A stretch of DNA of 8,324 nt from Gordonia sp. UBA5067 (GTDB taxonomy: Bacteria > Actinomycetota > Actinomycetes > Mycobacteriales > Mycobacteriaceae), in the NCBI RefSeq assembly GCF_002414845.1, contig NZ_DIAX01000038.1, forward strand, positions 1-8,324, in the 5' to 3' direction. Numbering within the stretch: position 1 is the stretch's first letter; each line of letters starts with the position of its first letter. A program made the translations under genes and the position numbers. This document shows positions 1-7,385 of this stretch, in pieces. Under the pieces are notes generated by a model, which was not told the DNA's origin, ran no database searches, and saw only the letters and a program-made list of their open reading frames with translations.

Positions 1-1010
1 ACGTCGTTGGCCTTGGTCTCGATGATCGGCAGGCCGGTCATCGAGCCACCGCCCATCTCGTCGGAGAGCTTCGCACAACGCTCCAGCAAGCGCGAGTGCA
101 GGTAGAAGACGTCACCGGGGTATGCCTCGCGGCCCGGCGGCCGACGCAACAGCAGCGAGATCGCGCGGTAGGCCTCGGCCTGCTTCGACAGGTCGTCAAA
201 CACGATCAGAACGTGCTTGCCCGCGTACATCCAGTGCTGACCCAGGGCCGACCCGGTGTAGGGAGCGAGCCACTTGAAACCGGCCGAATCCGATGCGGGG
301 GCCGCGACGATGGTCGTGTACTCCATCGCGCCGGCCTCTTCGAGCGCGGTCTTGACTGCCGCGATGGTCGAGCCCTTCTGGCCGATCGCCACGTAGATGC
401 AGCGGACCTGCTTGTCCGGGTCGCCCGACTTCCAGTTGTCCTTCTGGTTCAGGATGGCGTCGATGCAGACCGCGGTCTTCCCGGTCTTGCGGTCGCCGAT
501 GATCAGCTGGCGCTGGCCGCGACCGATCGCCGTCATCGAATCGATTGCCTTGATGCCGGTGGCGAGCGACTCCTCGACGGGCTGGCGCTCGAGCACCGAG
601 GCCGCCTGCAACTCGAGGACGCGATTCTCCTCGGCCTCGATCGGGCCCAGGCCGTCGATCGGCGCGCCGAGCGGATCGATGACGCGGCCGAGGAAGTCGT
701 CGCCGACCGGCACCGACAGCACGTTGCCGGTCCGCTTGACCTCCTGGCCCTCTTCGATGTTCTCGTAGTCGCCCAAGATCACGGTGCCCACCGCGTCGAG
801 GTCGAGGTTGAGTGCGACACCGCGGATTCCGCCGGCGAACTCCAGCAGCTCGTTCGCCATGGCGCCGGGCAGGCCACTCACATGGGCAATGCCGTCGCCG
901 GTGTCCACGACCGTGCCAACCTCTTCGCGGGTGGCAGACGTGTCCACCTCCTTGGTGTACGTACTGAGCGCGCTCCGAATCTCATCGGAGGAGATGGTCA
1001 ACTCCGCCAT
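1..1010 (-). CDS. atpA: F1Fo ATP synthase subunit alpha (partial, 3' end outside window)
   Basis: This is the alpha subunit of the F1 head, the non-catalytic nucleotide-binding partner of beta in the cytoplasmic alpha3beta3 hexamer. The first 336 codons are present and the gene runs off the left edge; alpha subunits are usually about 500-550 residues. The N-terminus reads [15 protein letters not shown], typical of actinobacterial AtpA. The Walker A loop GDRKTGKT is at residues 172-179 and the Walker B strand VLIVFDD at 267-273, followed by the highly conserved stretch with [19 protein letters not shown]. The ATG at 1010 is chosen because AGGAAGAG lies 7 bases upstream and the N-terminus matches the family. 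It follows atpH after a 67-base gap and is the last atp gene visible; atpG, atpD and atpC are expected beyond it. No broken or missing motif is seen in the part present. Confidence 0.98.
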   Translation of the reverse strand, partial: MAELTISSDEIRSALSTYTKEVDTSATREEVGTVVDTGDGIAHVSGLPGAMANELLEFAGGIRGVALNLDLDAVGTVILGDYENIEEGQEVKRTGNVLSVPVGDDFLGRVIDPLGAPIDGLGPIEAEENRVLELQAASVLERQPVEESLATGIKAIDSMTAIGRGQRQLIIGDRKTGKTAVCIDAILNQKDNWKSGDPDKQVRCIYVAIGQKGSTIAAVKTALEEAGAMEYTTIVAAPASDSAGFKWLAPYTGSALGQHWMYAGKHVLIVFDDLSKQAEAYRAISLLLRRPPGREAYPGDVFYLHSRLLERCAKLSDEMGGGSMTGLPIIETKAND

Positions 1011-1017
1011 GTGCTTA

Positions 1018-1025
1018 CTCTTCCT
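1018..1025 (-). promoter_or_regulatory. Ribosome binding site of atpA
   Basis: The sense strand carries AGGAAGAG, ending 7 bases before the ATG at 1010. It is a good Shine-Dalgarno match and fixes the atpA start. Confidence 0.7.
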
Positions 1026-1032
1026 GGCTCTG

Positions 1033-1049
1033 TGATCGGGTGTCGATCA
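1033..1049 (-). promoter_or_regulatory. Small inverted repeat in the atpH-atpA gap
   Basis: A perfect 6-base inverted repeat, TGATCG and CGATCA with a 5-base loop ACACC, sits 8 bases upstream of the atpA ribosome binding site. No U-run follows, so it is not an intrinsic terminator. It could be a weak RNA hairpin affecting atpA translation or mRNA processing, or chance. Confidence 0.3.
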
Positions 1050-1077
1050 AGGTTTCGTGTGGGGTAGTGGGTGCCGG

Positions 1078-1887
1078 TTAGCGCAGGCCGCGCCGCACCG
1101 CGGCGAACTTGCCGGCGAGGCTGCCGTCGATCTGCTCGTTGCCGACGCGGACCACGACGCCGCCCAGCAGGGCGGGGTCGATGTCGATGTGAAGGGTGAC
1201 CGGCGAGCCGAAGTCCGCCTCGAGGTCGTCGGCCAACCGCTGCCGCTGAGCATCAGACAACTCCGCCGCCGCGCGAACGTGTGCGACTCGCCGACCGCTG
1301 ATGGCGGCCGCCGTATCGGCCAGCGCGGCCAGGGCGTCGGCCGGCTTCAGGTCCGACCGCTCAATCGTGTCCAGCGACAGCTTCTCGGTCACCGGGTTCA
1401 CCTTGCCGGCGATGAGCGACCGCAAGAGTGCCACGCGGTCCGTCGCCGAGCGGGCCCGGTCCGACAGCGCCTGCTCGAGCTTGGCGTCACCGGCGACGAT
1501 GCGACCGAGCCGGAACAACTCGTCCTCGACCGTGTCGCCGTCACCGGCGGCCGCGGCCGAGCGCAGCAGCGCCTCGACCCCGAGGTCGTGCAGTCCGGAG
1601 ATCAGATCGGCAGAGGTGGACCATTGACCGCCCGCCGCAGCGGCGACAACCCCGCCGGTCCCCTCGGCGACCTTGCCCGCAAAGACGGCACGGGCGACTG
1701 CGGCACGCTCGGCCGGCGGTACCGCCGCCTCGGTGAGAGTGGTCAGCAGCTCCCGGTTGGTGCCGAGCAGCCGGGACACCGCCAGCAGTTCGTCACCGGT
1801 GGTGGCGGCGGTGCCGGCCGAATCGGTCACCGGTTCCAGCGCGGTGCGCGCACCGGCGAGGGCCTCGCGTGAGGATGCTGCGTACAT
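1078..1887 (-). CDS. atpH: F1Fo ATP synthase subunit delta, long actinobacterial form
   Basis: This is the delta subunit, which sits on top of F1 and joins it to the peripheral stalk (b subunits). The C-terminal part is typical of the family: a short beta region around VTLHIDIDPALLGGVVVRVG followed by IDGSLAGKFAAVRRGL at the end. At 269 residues it is about 90 longer than the E. coli protein (177), as in other actinobacteria. The excess looks like an internal duplication: residues 32-77 and 122-167 align without gaps at an offset of 90, with 15 of 46 identities and both copies holding AGKV. The start ATG at 1887 gives MYAASSREAL, the usual actinobacterial N-terminus; GAGG lies only 3 bases upstream, rather close. 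The gene is separate from atpF (40-base gap), unlike mycobacteria, where b and delta are fused in one polypeptide. Confidence 0.95.
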   Translation of the reverse strand: MYAASSREALAGARTALEPVTDSAGTAATTGDELLAVSRLLGTNRELLTTLTEAAVPPAERAAVARAVFAGKVAEGTGGVVAAAAGGQWSTSADLISGLHDLGVEALLRSAAAAGDGDTVEDELFRLGRIVAGDAKLEQALSDRARSATDRVALLRSLIAGKVNPVTEKLSLDTIERSDLKPADALAALADTAAAISGRRVAHVRAAAELSDAQRQRLADDLEADFGSPVTLHIDIDPALLGGVVVRVGNEQIDGSLAGKFAAVRRGLR

Positions 1888-1927
1888 CTACCTCTTCGTT
1901 CCTGTCTCGTTGTCCTGCGCCGACCAG

Positions 1928-2479
1928 CTACTTGGAGCTGTCGATCTCGGCGAGGAAGCGGTCAACCGTGGCCGACTGCTTGGCGGTGTCGCCGAGCGAC
2001 TCCCCGACCAACTTCTCGGCCAGGTCGATCGACATCTTGCCGACGTCGCCGCGAAGCTCGGAGACCACCTGCTGGCGCGAAGCCTCCAGCTGCTGGTTGC
2101 CGGCGGCAACGATCCGATCGCTCTCCGCCTGTGCGGTCGCGGTGGCGTCTGCGACGATCTGCTGCCCCTGGGCACGCGCGTCGTCACGGATGGCGGCAGC
2201 CTCCTCGCGGGCACCGGCGAGCTTCTCGCGGTACGCCGTGAGCTCGGCGTTCGCCGCTGCCTGCGTTGCCTCGGCGCGCTCAAGACCGCCCTCGATCGCG
2301 TCGCGCCGCTCGTCAAGCACCTGCTGATAGCGCGGGAGGACGAACTTCCAGAACACGAAGAAGACAATGGCGAACGCGACCAGCGACCAGACGATGTCAT
2401 AGGTGTGCGGCAGAAGCGGATTGTGCTTCTCGCCGCCCTCCGCTGCGAGGTGCAGCGTCAGTTCGGTGGCGTTGATCAT
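1928..2479 (-). CDS. atpF: F1Fo ATP synthase subunit b
   Basis: This is the b subunit of Fo, the peripheral stalk that anchors in the membrane and holds F1 through delta. The protein has 183 residues. A short polar N-terminus is followed by one hydrophobic membrane segment at about residues 29-48 ([20 protein letters not shown]), then [10 protein letters not shown] and a long charged, alanine-rich helix suited to a right-handed coiled coil to near the C-terminus. The ATG at 2479 lies 13 bases after the atpE stop. No convincing Shine-Dalgarno sequence precedes it (the upstream bases are ACGTATCACC), so translation probably depends on coupling to atpE. There is no in-frame alternative start nearby that keeps the membrane segment and improves the signal. 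Only one b-type gene is visible, so the stalk is probably a b homodimer. Confidence 0.97.
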   Translation of the reverse strand: MINATELTLHLAAEGGEKHNPLLPHTYDIVWSLVAFAIVFFVFWKFVLPRYQQVLDERRDAIEGGLERAEATQAAANAELTAYREKLAGAREEAAAIRDDARAQGQQIVADATATAQAESDRIVAAGNQQLEASRQQVVSELRGDVGKMSIDLAEKLVGESLGDTAKQSATVDRFLAEIDSSK

Positions 2480-2492
2480 GGTGATACGTCGA

Positions 2493-2786
<294 letters not shown>

Positions 2787-2817
2787 TCAGGTTCTCAGTT
2801 GTCGTTGGTCAGGGTGG

Positions 2818-3618
2818 TCAGTGCGAGTCCGCGTGAATCGACTGGTCGATGTAGACCGCGGTCAACAGCGCGAAGATGTAGGCCTGCAGGGCGATCACCA
2901 AGAGTTCGAAGAAGGTGAACGCGACGCCGACGACCAGCGCCGGGAGTCCGAAGACCGCCATCCAGTTCTTTGCCTCGAAGAAGAAGAACTGGGTGGCCGA
3001 GAAGAACAGCACCAGCATGATGTGGCCGGCCAGCATATTGGCCATGAGACGGACGGTGAGCGTGAACGGCCGCAGGATGAAGGTCGAGATGAACTCGATC
3101 GGGATCAACAGGAAGTGAATCGGCAGCGGAACGCCGGGCAGCACAGTCGAGGCCTTGATAAAGCCGAAGAAGCCATACTTGCTGAAGCCGACCCACAGAT
3201 AGGTGATGTAGGCGGCCGCGGCCATCACCATCGGGAATCCGATGCGGGCGTTCGACGAGATGTTCAGGAAGGGGATGATCGAGGTCAGGTTCAAGAAGAT
3301 CGTCGCGAAGAAGATCGTCGCGATGATCGTCAGGTACTTGCGCCCGTTCTCCTTGCCCAGGATTTCCTCAGCGATCTGGACGCGGACGAAATCGAGCATG
3401 CTCTCGCCGACGTTCTGGATCCCGCGCGGGACGAGCTTGGGGCTGCGCATCGCGATCATGAAGAACAGCGACAGCACGATGACGACGCCGAGGCGGATGA
3501 GCATGAGCCGGTCGAGCGCGAACGGCGTGCCCTCGAAGAGAACCTGCGGGGGAAAGAAGTCGTCCAGCGTCGGCGGCTTGAACTGTCCACTGGAATCGGC
3601 CAAGAAGACGTTGATCAG
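2818..3618 (-). CDS. atpB: F1Fo ATP synthase subunit a
   Basis: This is the a subunit of Fo, the membrane stator that carries the proton half-channels beside the c ring. It has several membrane helices; the family signature around VRLMANMLAGH holds the essential arginine (residue 190 counted from the proposed start, equivalent to E. coli Arg210), and the last helix has LQAYIFALLTAVYI. The N-terminal region contains FKPPTLDDFFPP before the first helix. The start is uncertain: no in-frame ATG or GTG occurs near the 5' end. GGGAGAG lies 4 bases before a CTG at 3618 (266 residues), which I prefer. Alternatives are TTG at 3603 (261 residues) and TTG at 3735 (305 residues), the last adding an arginine-rich, low-complexity leader without a well-placed ribosome site. 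The stop is followed by a 79-base gap to atpE. Confidence 0.95.
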   Translation of the reverse strand: MINVFLADSSGQFKPPTLDDFFPPQVLFEGTPFALDRLMLIRLGVVIVLSLFFMIAMRSPKLVPRGIQNVGESMLDFVRVQIAEEILGKENGRKYLTIIATIFFATIFLNLTSIIPFLNISSNARIGFPMVMAAAAYITYLWVGFSKYGFFGFIKASTVLPGVPLPIHFLLIPIEFISTFILRPFTLTVRLMANMLAGHIMLVLFFSATQFFFFEAKNWMAVFGLPALVVGVAFTFFELLVIALQAYIFALLTAVYIDQSIHADSH

Positions 3619-3622
3619 CGTT

Positions 3623-3629
3623 CTCTCCC
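3623..3629 (-). promoter_or_regulatory. Likely ribosome binding site of atpB
   Basis: GGGAGAG on the sense strand ends 4 bases before the CTG codon at 3618 and 19 bases before the TTG at 3603. It is the best Shine-Dalgarno match near the conserved start of the a subunit and is the reason for preferring the non-standard CTG start. Confidence 0.4.
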
Positions 3630-3770
3630 GTGGTCGGGCCCGTCGATCGCGGTCGCGATGCGGGTTCGATCGGACTGTCCCGCGGTTGGCGGGACGCAAG
3701 CAGAATCTGACGCTGATCGGGTGCGCGATGCGCAACCGGGGGCGGCCGTCTCCTGTTTGGTGTGATCAGA

Positions 3771-3799
3771 ACTTTATCAAGTCCTGCTCAGGTACGTAA
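3771..3799 (-). promoter_or_regulatory. Weak candidate promoter for atpB
   Basis: On the sense strand TAAAGT (3771-3776) fits the actinobacterial TANNNT -10 pattern and lies 17 bases after TTACGT (3794-3799), a poor -35. The surrounding sequence is unusually AT-rich for this window. If real it would start the atp transcript about 145 bases upstream of the proposed atpB start. Evidence is limited to pattern and composition. Confidence 0.25.
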
Positions 3800-3867
3800 T
3801 CACCGGGGTCCAATTGGTTCGCCGGACATGTCTACGACGCGGTGTAGTAGCAGGTCGGCGGTCTGCA

Positions 3868-4314
3868 CTACTTGCCCGGCACCTCGTCGACGTAGGGCAC
3901 CCGGGTGCGCAGCACGCCGTAGAACTCCGCGCCGAGCACCACCACGATGGCGCCGACAAGCATGCTGACGAGCGCACCTTTGTCGTAGAACCCCATGTTC
4001 TTGATGAGCCCCGTCAGCACGATTACCGCAACCATCTTCAGGAACCACGACCCCATGATGATGTACAGCGATGTCGTCGGCGGCAGGTGAGCGGTGCAGA
4101 GCACCACGACAATCGTCACCAGGATGAACCCGCCGCCGACGGCGGCACCCACCAGCACGCCCCAGAGCCCGGGCTTGCCCGCCACCGGCACCCAAACCGC
4201 CAGGCCCAGCACGGTCAAGAGGACCAGGCCGATCGAGCCGTAGCGCAGCCCGGCCCTGAGCGCTCCGAGCGGATCGGTGGTGGCGCGAACGATGTCGGGG
4301 GTGTCATCAGCCAT
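3868..4314 (-). CDS. AtpI-like small membrane protein (Rv1303-type)
   Basis: This is a 148-residue protein with four hydrophobic segments, roughly 25-46, 50-77, 82-104 and 114-138, a short polar N-terminus and a charged tail ending in YVDEVPGK. Its position directly before atpB and its size match the poorly conserved AtpI family (ATP synthase protein I; Rv1303 in M. tuberculosis). AtpI has been linked in other bacteria to c-ring assembly or ion uptake, but it is not a structural subunit, and no sequence motif here proves a function. The ATG at 4314 is preferred over the GTG at 4320, because a TAGCCT -10 element ends 6 bases before it, which would give a leaderless mRNA. It starts 48 bases after the wecA stop. 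Confidence 0.85.
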   Translation of the reverse strand: MADDTPDIVRATTDPLGALRAGLRYGSIGLVLLTVLGLAVWVPVAGKPGLWGVLVGAAVGGGFILVTIVVVLCTAHLPPTTSLYIIMGSWFLKMVAVIVLTGLIKNMGFYDKGALVSMLVGAIVVVLGAEFYGVLRTRVPYVDEVPGK

Positions 4315-4320
4315 GCGCAC

Positions 4321-4351
4321 AGGCTAGCGTCCCCGCCGCGCCGGCAGCCAA
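4321..4351 (-). promoter_or_regulatory. Candidate leaderless promoter before the atpI-like gene
   Basis: On the sense strand TAGCCT (4321-4326) fits the actinobacterial -10 pattern TANNNT and TTGGCT (4346-4351) is a fair -35, with 19 bases between them. The last base of the -10 is 7 bases before the A of the ATG at 4314, so transcription would start at or next to the start codon. No Shine-Dalgarno sequence precedes this start, which fits a leaderless mRNA, common in actinobacteria. It would separate the atp genes from the prmC-wecA unit. Confidence 0.4.
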
Positions 4352-4362
4352 TCCCCGATCCG

Positions 4363-5553
4363 TTAGGCCGGCGGATGGCCCGCCGGTGAACCGCGGAACA
4401 CCGCGACAATGCGCGGCAGGAATGTGAAGGTCAGCGCCACGAGGAGTCCGGTGGCAAAAATCGGCCCGACTACGCGCAGCGGCACGACCGTGCTCGCCGA
4501 CACCGACAGGGCCAGCACGCCGACCCACAGGTAGATCAGCAGCGCCACTCGCGACTGCGAATGCCCGATCTCGAGTAGCCGATGATGCAGGTGCATCTTG
4601 TCAGGCGTGTAGAAGCCCACGCCGGCCCGGGTGCGCCGCACGACCGCCATCAGCATGTCGAGCATGGGAATGAACATGATGGCCGCGACGAGGATCAACG
4701 GCGACAGCAGAGTGAACACATCGGCCGTTCCATACGCGTTCGGTGCCCGGCGCCCCGACGCGCTCGTCGATGCCGCCGCCAGCATCAGACCGATCAGCAT
4801 CGCGCCGGAATCACCCATGAAGATGCGGGCCGGGCTGAAGTTGTGCGGCAGGAACCCCAGGCAGGCGCCGGCAAGGGCAATGGTGATCAGTGCCGGTGGG
4901 TACGAACTCGAGTCGCCGCCGAGGTCGCGCAACTGGCCCAGGGAGAACAGGCAGATCGCGAGTGCGGCGATCAGCCCCAAGCCGGCGGCGAGGCCGTCGA
5001 GGCCGTCGACGAAGTTGATCGCGTTGATCGTGGCAACGGTGATCACCACGGTCAGCAGACCGGCCTGCAATGGATCAAGGGTCAGCGTCCCGATGTTGCC
5101 AAACGGAATATAGATGACATTCCAGCTGACCCCCATGATGACGAGTACCCCCGCCGCGGTGAGCTGTCCGACGAACTTGGTCAGCGCGTCCAGACCCCAC
5201 CGGTCGTCGATCACCCCGACCAGCACGATCACCAGCCCGGAGACGATGACCGCCATCATGTCCGGCGTATAGGCGAAACCCCGGTTGAGCGCGGGCAGCT
5301 GCGCGGCCAGCGCGATCGCCGCGACGGCGCCGAGGAACATGCCAATCCCGCCGAGACGGGGCGTCGGGATCACGTGGACGTCGCGCGCGCGCGGCACGGC
5401 GACCGCGCCGACGCGGATCGCGAAGACCCGGACCAACGAGGTTGCCAGGAAGGTGACCGCGGTCGCGGTCGAGCCGACAAGCACGAGTTCGCGCAGCGGT
5501 ACGCCGGTCCCGGAGGAGCTGATCCCCGAGGTCGTCGCCACCAGCTCGATCAC
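4363..5553 (-). CDS. wecA: WecA-type polyprenyl-phosphate GlcNAc-1-phosphate transferase
   Basis: This is an integral membrane enzyme that moves GlcNAc-1-phosphate from UDP-GlcNAc to polyprenyl (decaprenyl) phosphate on the cytoplasmic side. In Mycobacteriales this is the first step of the arabinogalactan linker. The 396-residue protein has about ten or eleven hydrophobic segments and all family motifs: PRLGG at 65-69, the Asp-Asp pair at 116-117, NAINFVDGLDGLAAG at 177-191 with Asp183 and Asp186, GDSG at 247-250, and the HLHHR loop at 321-325 that marks the WecA/MraY superfamily. The HIHH-type loop and the locus favour WecA over MraY. M. tuberculosis WecA (Rv1302) sits at the same place and is similar in length. 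The start is GTG at 5553, overlapping the preceding stop by 4 bases (GTGA), so translation is probably coupled. Confidence 0.93.
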   Translation of the reverse strand: MIELVATTSGISSSGTGVPLRELVLVGSTATAVTFLATSLVRVFAIRVGAVAVPRARDVHVIPTPRLGGIGMFLGAVAAIALAAQLPALNRGFAYTPDMMAVIVSGLVIVLVGVIDDRWGLDALTKFVGQLTAAGVLVIMGVSWNVIYIPFGNIGTLTLDPLQAGLLTVVITVATINAINFVDGLDGLAAGLGLIAALAICLFSLGQLRDLGGDSSSYPPALITIALAGACLGFLPHNFSPARIFMGDSGAMLIGLMLAAASTSASGRRAPNAYGTADVFTLLSPLILVAAIMFIPMLDMLMAVVRRTRAGVGFYTPDKMHLHHRLLEIGHSQSRVALLIYLWVGVLALSVSASTVVPLRVVGPIFATGLLVALTFTFLPRIVAVFRGSPAGHPPA

Positions 5554-6725
5554 TGCTTCGCACCTGCCAGGACGTCGAGGATCCGGTCCGCCAGCACGAC
5601 CATGTCGTCGACCCCCAGCCCATTCGCGGTCACCGTCGGCGTGCCGACCCGGATCGCCGACCCCTGTGCCACCGGCGCCGGGTCGAACGGCAGGACCGCC
5701 TTGTCGACGACAATCCCGGCCGCCGCGAGCGCGTCCGCGGCCGCACGCCCAGACAGGCCCGATCGGGTCACGTCGACGACGGCCAGGTGATTGTCGGTAC
5801 CCCCGGAGACCACCCGCATCCCCCCCTCGACGAGTCGTGCCGCCAGCGCCGATGCATTCGCGACGACCTGCTGCGCATACTCCCGATACGCCGGAGTGGA
5901 CGACTCTGCGAACGCGACGGCCTTGGCTGCGATCGCCGCCATATTCGGGCCGCCCTGCAGAAACGGGTACACCGCACGGCTGAGCGCGTCAGCATGCTCG
6001 GCGCGGGCGAGAATCACCCCGCCGCGCGGGCCGCGCATGATCTTCTGGGTGGAGACGGTCACGACGTCGGCGAAATCGGTCGGCGACGGTCCGATCCCCG
6101 CAATGGAGAGGCCCGCAATGTGCGCGGCATCAATCCACAGCACACACCCCACCTCGTCGGCAATCGACCGCATCGCGGCGAAGTCGATGTGTCGCGAATA
6201 CCCCGATCCCCCGGCGACGAGGATCCGTGGCTTGTGGAACATCGCCGATTCCCGGAGCAGGTCGTAGTCGATGCGCTCGCCGGCCATCTCTACCTGGTAG
6301 GAAACCGGCGTGAACCAGCGGCCGGAGAAGTTGGCCCGCGAGCCGTGCGTCTGGTGTCCACCGTGGCGCAGCGACAAGGCCAGAACCGCATCGCCCGGCT
6401 GCGCGAAAGCCGCATACACGGCCTGACTGGCCGCCGACCCCGACAGCGGAGCCACATTGGCGTACTGCGCACCGAACAGGTCGCGGGCACGGGCGGTGGC
6501 GAGCTCCTCGAGTTCGTCCGCGACCTCGCAGCCGCCCTGATAGCGGCGCCCCGGGTATCCCTCGGCGTACTTGTCGCCGAACTCGCTGGCCAGCGCCGCG
6601 CGCACGGCCGGCGTCGACACCACCTCGCTGGCGACCAGAGACACGGTGTCGGCGCGACGCCCCTCCTCCGCACCAATCAGATCGGCGACCCTCGGATCGA
6701 CGGACCGCACATCGTCGGTGCTCAC
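5550..6725 (-). CDS. Divergent serine hydroxymethyltransferase-like PLP enzyme
   Basis: This is a fold-type I PLP enzyme of the serine hydroxymethyltransferase (SHMT) family, which normally interconverts serine and glycine with tetrahydrofolate. It has 391 residues, shorter than usual SHMT (about 410-430). Family motifs are clear: KYAEGYPGRRY at 52-62, HGGHQTHGS at 121-129, DAAHIAGL at 199-206 (Asp199 to the PLP ring nitrogen), the PLP lysine Lys228 in TQKIMRGPRGG, QGGP at 257-260, SGGTDNH, and IRVGTP with the carboxylate-binding arginine. Departures: the usual SEN(F/Y) is SEVV, the second Tyr of RRYYGG is Gln63, and the His before the PLP lysine is Gln227. It may therefore have a changed reaction, such as tetrahydrofolate-independent aldolase activity, rather than being the main glyA. 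GTG at 6725 overlaps the sua5 stop by 4 bases; its own stop overlaps wecA. An SHMT gene at this locus also occurs, as I recall, in Streptomyces. Confidence 0.9.
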   Translation of the reverse strand: MSTDDVRSVDPRVADLIGAEEGRRADTVSLVASEVVSTPAVRAALASEFGDKYAEGYPGRRYQGGCEVADELEELATARARDLFGAQYANVAPLSGSAASQAVYAAFAQPGDAVLALSLRHGGHQTHGSRANFSGRWFTPVSYQVEMAGERIDYDLLRESAMFHKPRILVAGGSGYSRHIDFAAMRSIADEVGCVLWIDAAHIAGLSIAGIGPSPTDFADVVTVSTQKIMRGPRGGVILARAEHADALSRAVYPFLQGGPNMAAIAAKAVAFAESSTPAYREYAQQVVANASALAARLVEGGMRVVSGGTDNHLAVVDVTRSGLSGRAAADALAAAGIVVDKAVLPFDPAPVAQGSAIRVGTPTVTANGLGVDDMVVLADRILDVLAGAKQ

Positions 6726-7381
6726 GACACACCCCGCAACTGCTCGACATCGACGTCGAGCACCTCGCTGATCGCCTCGGCGCTGATCGCGCCCTCGCGC
6801 AGGATCGTCGGCACCTCGCCGGTCACGTCGACGATGGTCGACGCCACCGCGGTTGCCGCGGTCCCGCCGTCGAGGTAGACCGAGACCGCATCGCCGAGTT
6901 GCTCGCGCGCCTCCTCCGCCGTCGTCGCCGGCGGACGGCCCGAAACATTGGCGCTCGACACCGCCATCGGACCAACCTCGCGCAGCACCTCGATGGCGAC
7001 GGGATGCAGCGGCATCCGCAGCATCACCGTGCCATCGGTGTCCCCCAGGTCCCACGCCAACGATGGGGCCTGCGCCACGACCAGCGACAGCCCCCCCGGC
7101 CAGAACGCCCGGGTCAGCTCGCGTGCGGCCAGCGGCACCGACAGCACCAGACCGTCGATCGTGTGCCACGAGCCGACGAGCACCGGGACTGGCATATCGC
7201 GACCTCGCCCCTTGGCTTTCAGCAGGTCGGCGACGGCGTCGGCGTCGAACGCGTCGCAACCGATCCCGTACAGCGTGTCCGTCGGCACCACGACCAGCCG
7301 CGACGACCGCGCCGCCGCGACAGCGGCCGCGATGCCCGACGAGCGAATCTGCGGGTCCATGCAGTCGTAGACAGTGCTCAC
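6722..7381 (-). CDS. sua5: L-threonylcarbamoyladenylate synthase (Sua5/YrdC family)
   Basis: This enzyme makes threonylcarbamoyl-AMP from threonine, bicarbonate and ATP in the cytoplasm, the first step of the N6-threonylcarbamoyladenosine (t6A37) modification of ANN-decoding tRNAs. The 219-residue product is a single YrdC domain without the extra C-terminal domain of long Sua5 proteins; M. tuberculosis Rv1301 is similar in size. Motifs: PTDTLYGIG at 33-41, KAKGR at 55-59, PVPVLV at 64-69, FWPGGLS at 93-99, RMP at 122-124 and SSANVSG at 142-148. The GTG start at 7381 is chosen because AAGGA lies 7 bases upstream and the N-terminus (STVYDC) fits the actinobacterial family. It begins 4 bases after the prmC stop and overlaps the next gene by 4 bases. 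The pathway partners TsaB, TsaD and TsaE are not in the window. Confidence 0.93.
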   Translation of the reverse strand: MSTVYDCMDPQIRSSGIAAAVAAARSSRLVVVPTDTLYGIGCDAFDADAVADLLKAKGRGRDMPVPVLVGSWHTIDGLVLSVPLAARELTRAFWPGGLSLVVAQAPSLAWDLGDTDGTVMLRMPLHPVAIEVLREVGPMAVSSANVSGRPPATTAEEAREQLGDAVSVYLDGGTAATAVASTIVDVTGEVPTILREGAISAEAISEVLDVDVEQLRGVS

Positions 7382-7385
7382 CGTC

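Larger units (their letters stand above)
3619..3867 (-). other. Gap between the atpI-like gene and atpB
   Basis: This 249-base stretch is the largest gap in the window. Its right half, nearest the atpI-like gene, is less GC-rich and holds a weak candidate promoter, an AGGAG motif (about 3749-3753) with no start codon at normal spacing, and an imperfect palindrome around 3834-3852. Its left half stays open in the atpB frame, encoding an arginine-rich stretch that I think is untranslated leader. No tRNA, terminator or small gene is recognisable. Confidence 0.5.

Noticed and set aside
96..1067. Plus-strand open frame of 323 codons opposite atpA
   Set aside because: Antisense shadow of atpA in high-GC DNA: composition is Arg/Val/Asp-rich, no recognisable domain, and the opposite strand encodes a clear AtpA.
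4582..5790. Plus-strand open frame of 402 codons opposite wecA
   Set aside because: Low-complexity His/Arg/Asp-rich product, antisense to an intact WecA with all motifs; no ribosome site or family match.
6726..7259. Upstream extension of the SHMT-like frame by 178 codons
   Set aside because: The extension overlaps sua5, is arginine-rich and unlike any SHMT N-terminus; the GTG at 6725 gives a normal family start.
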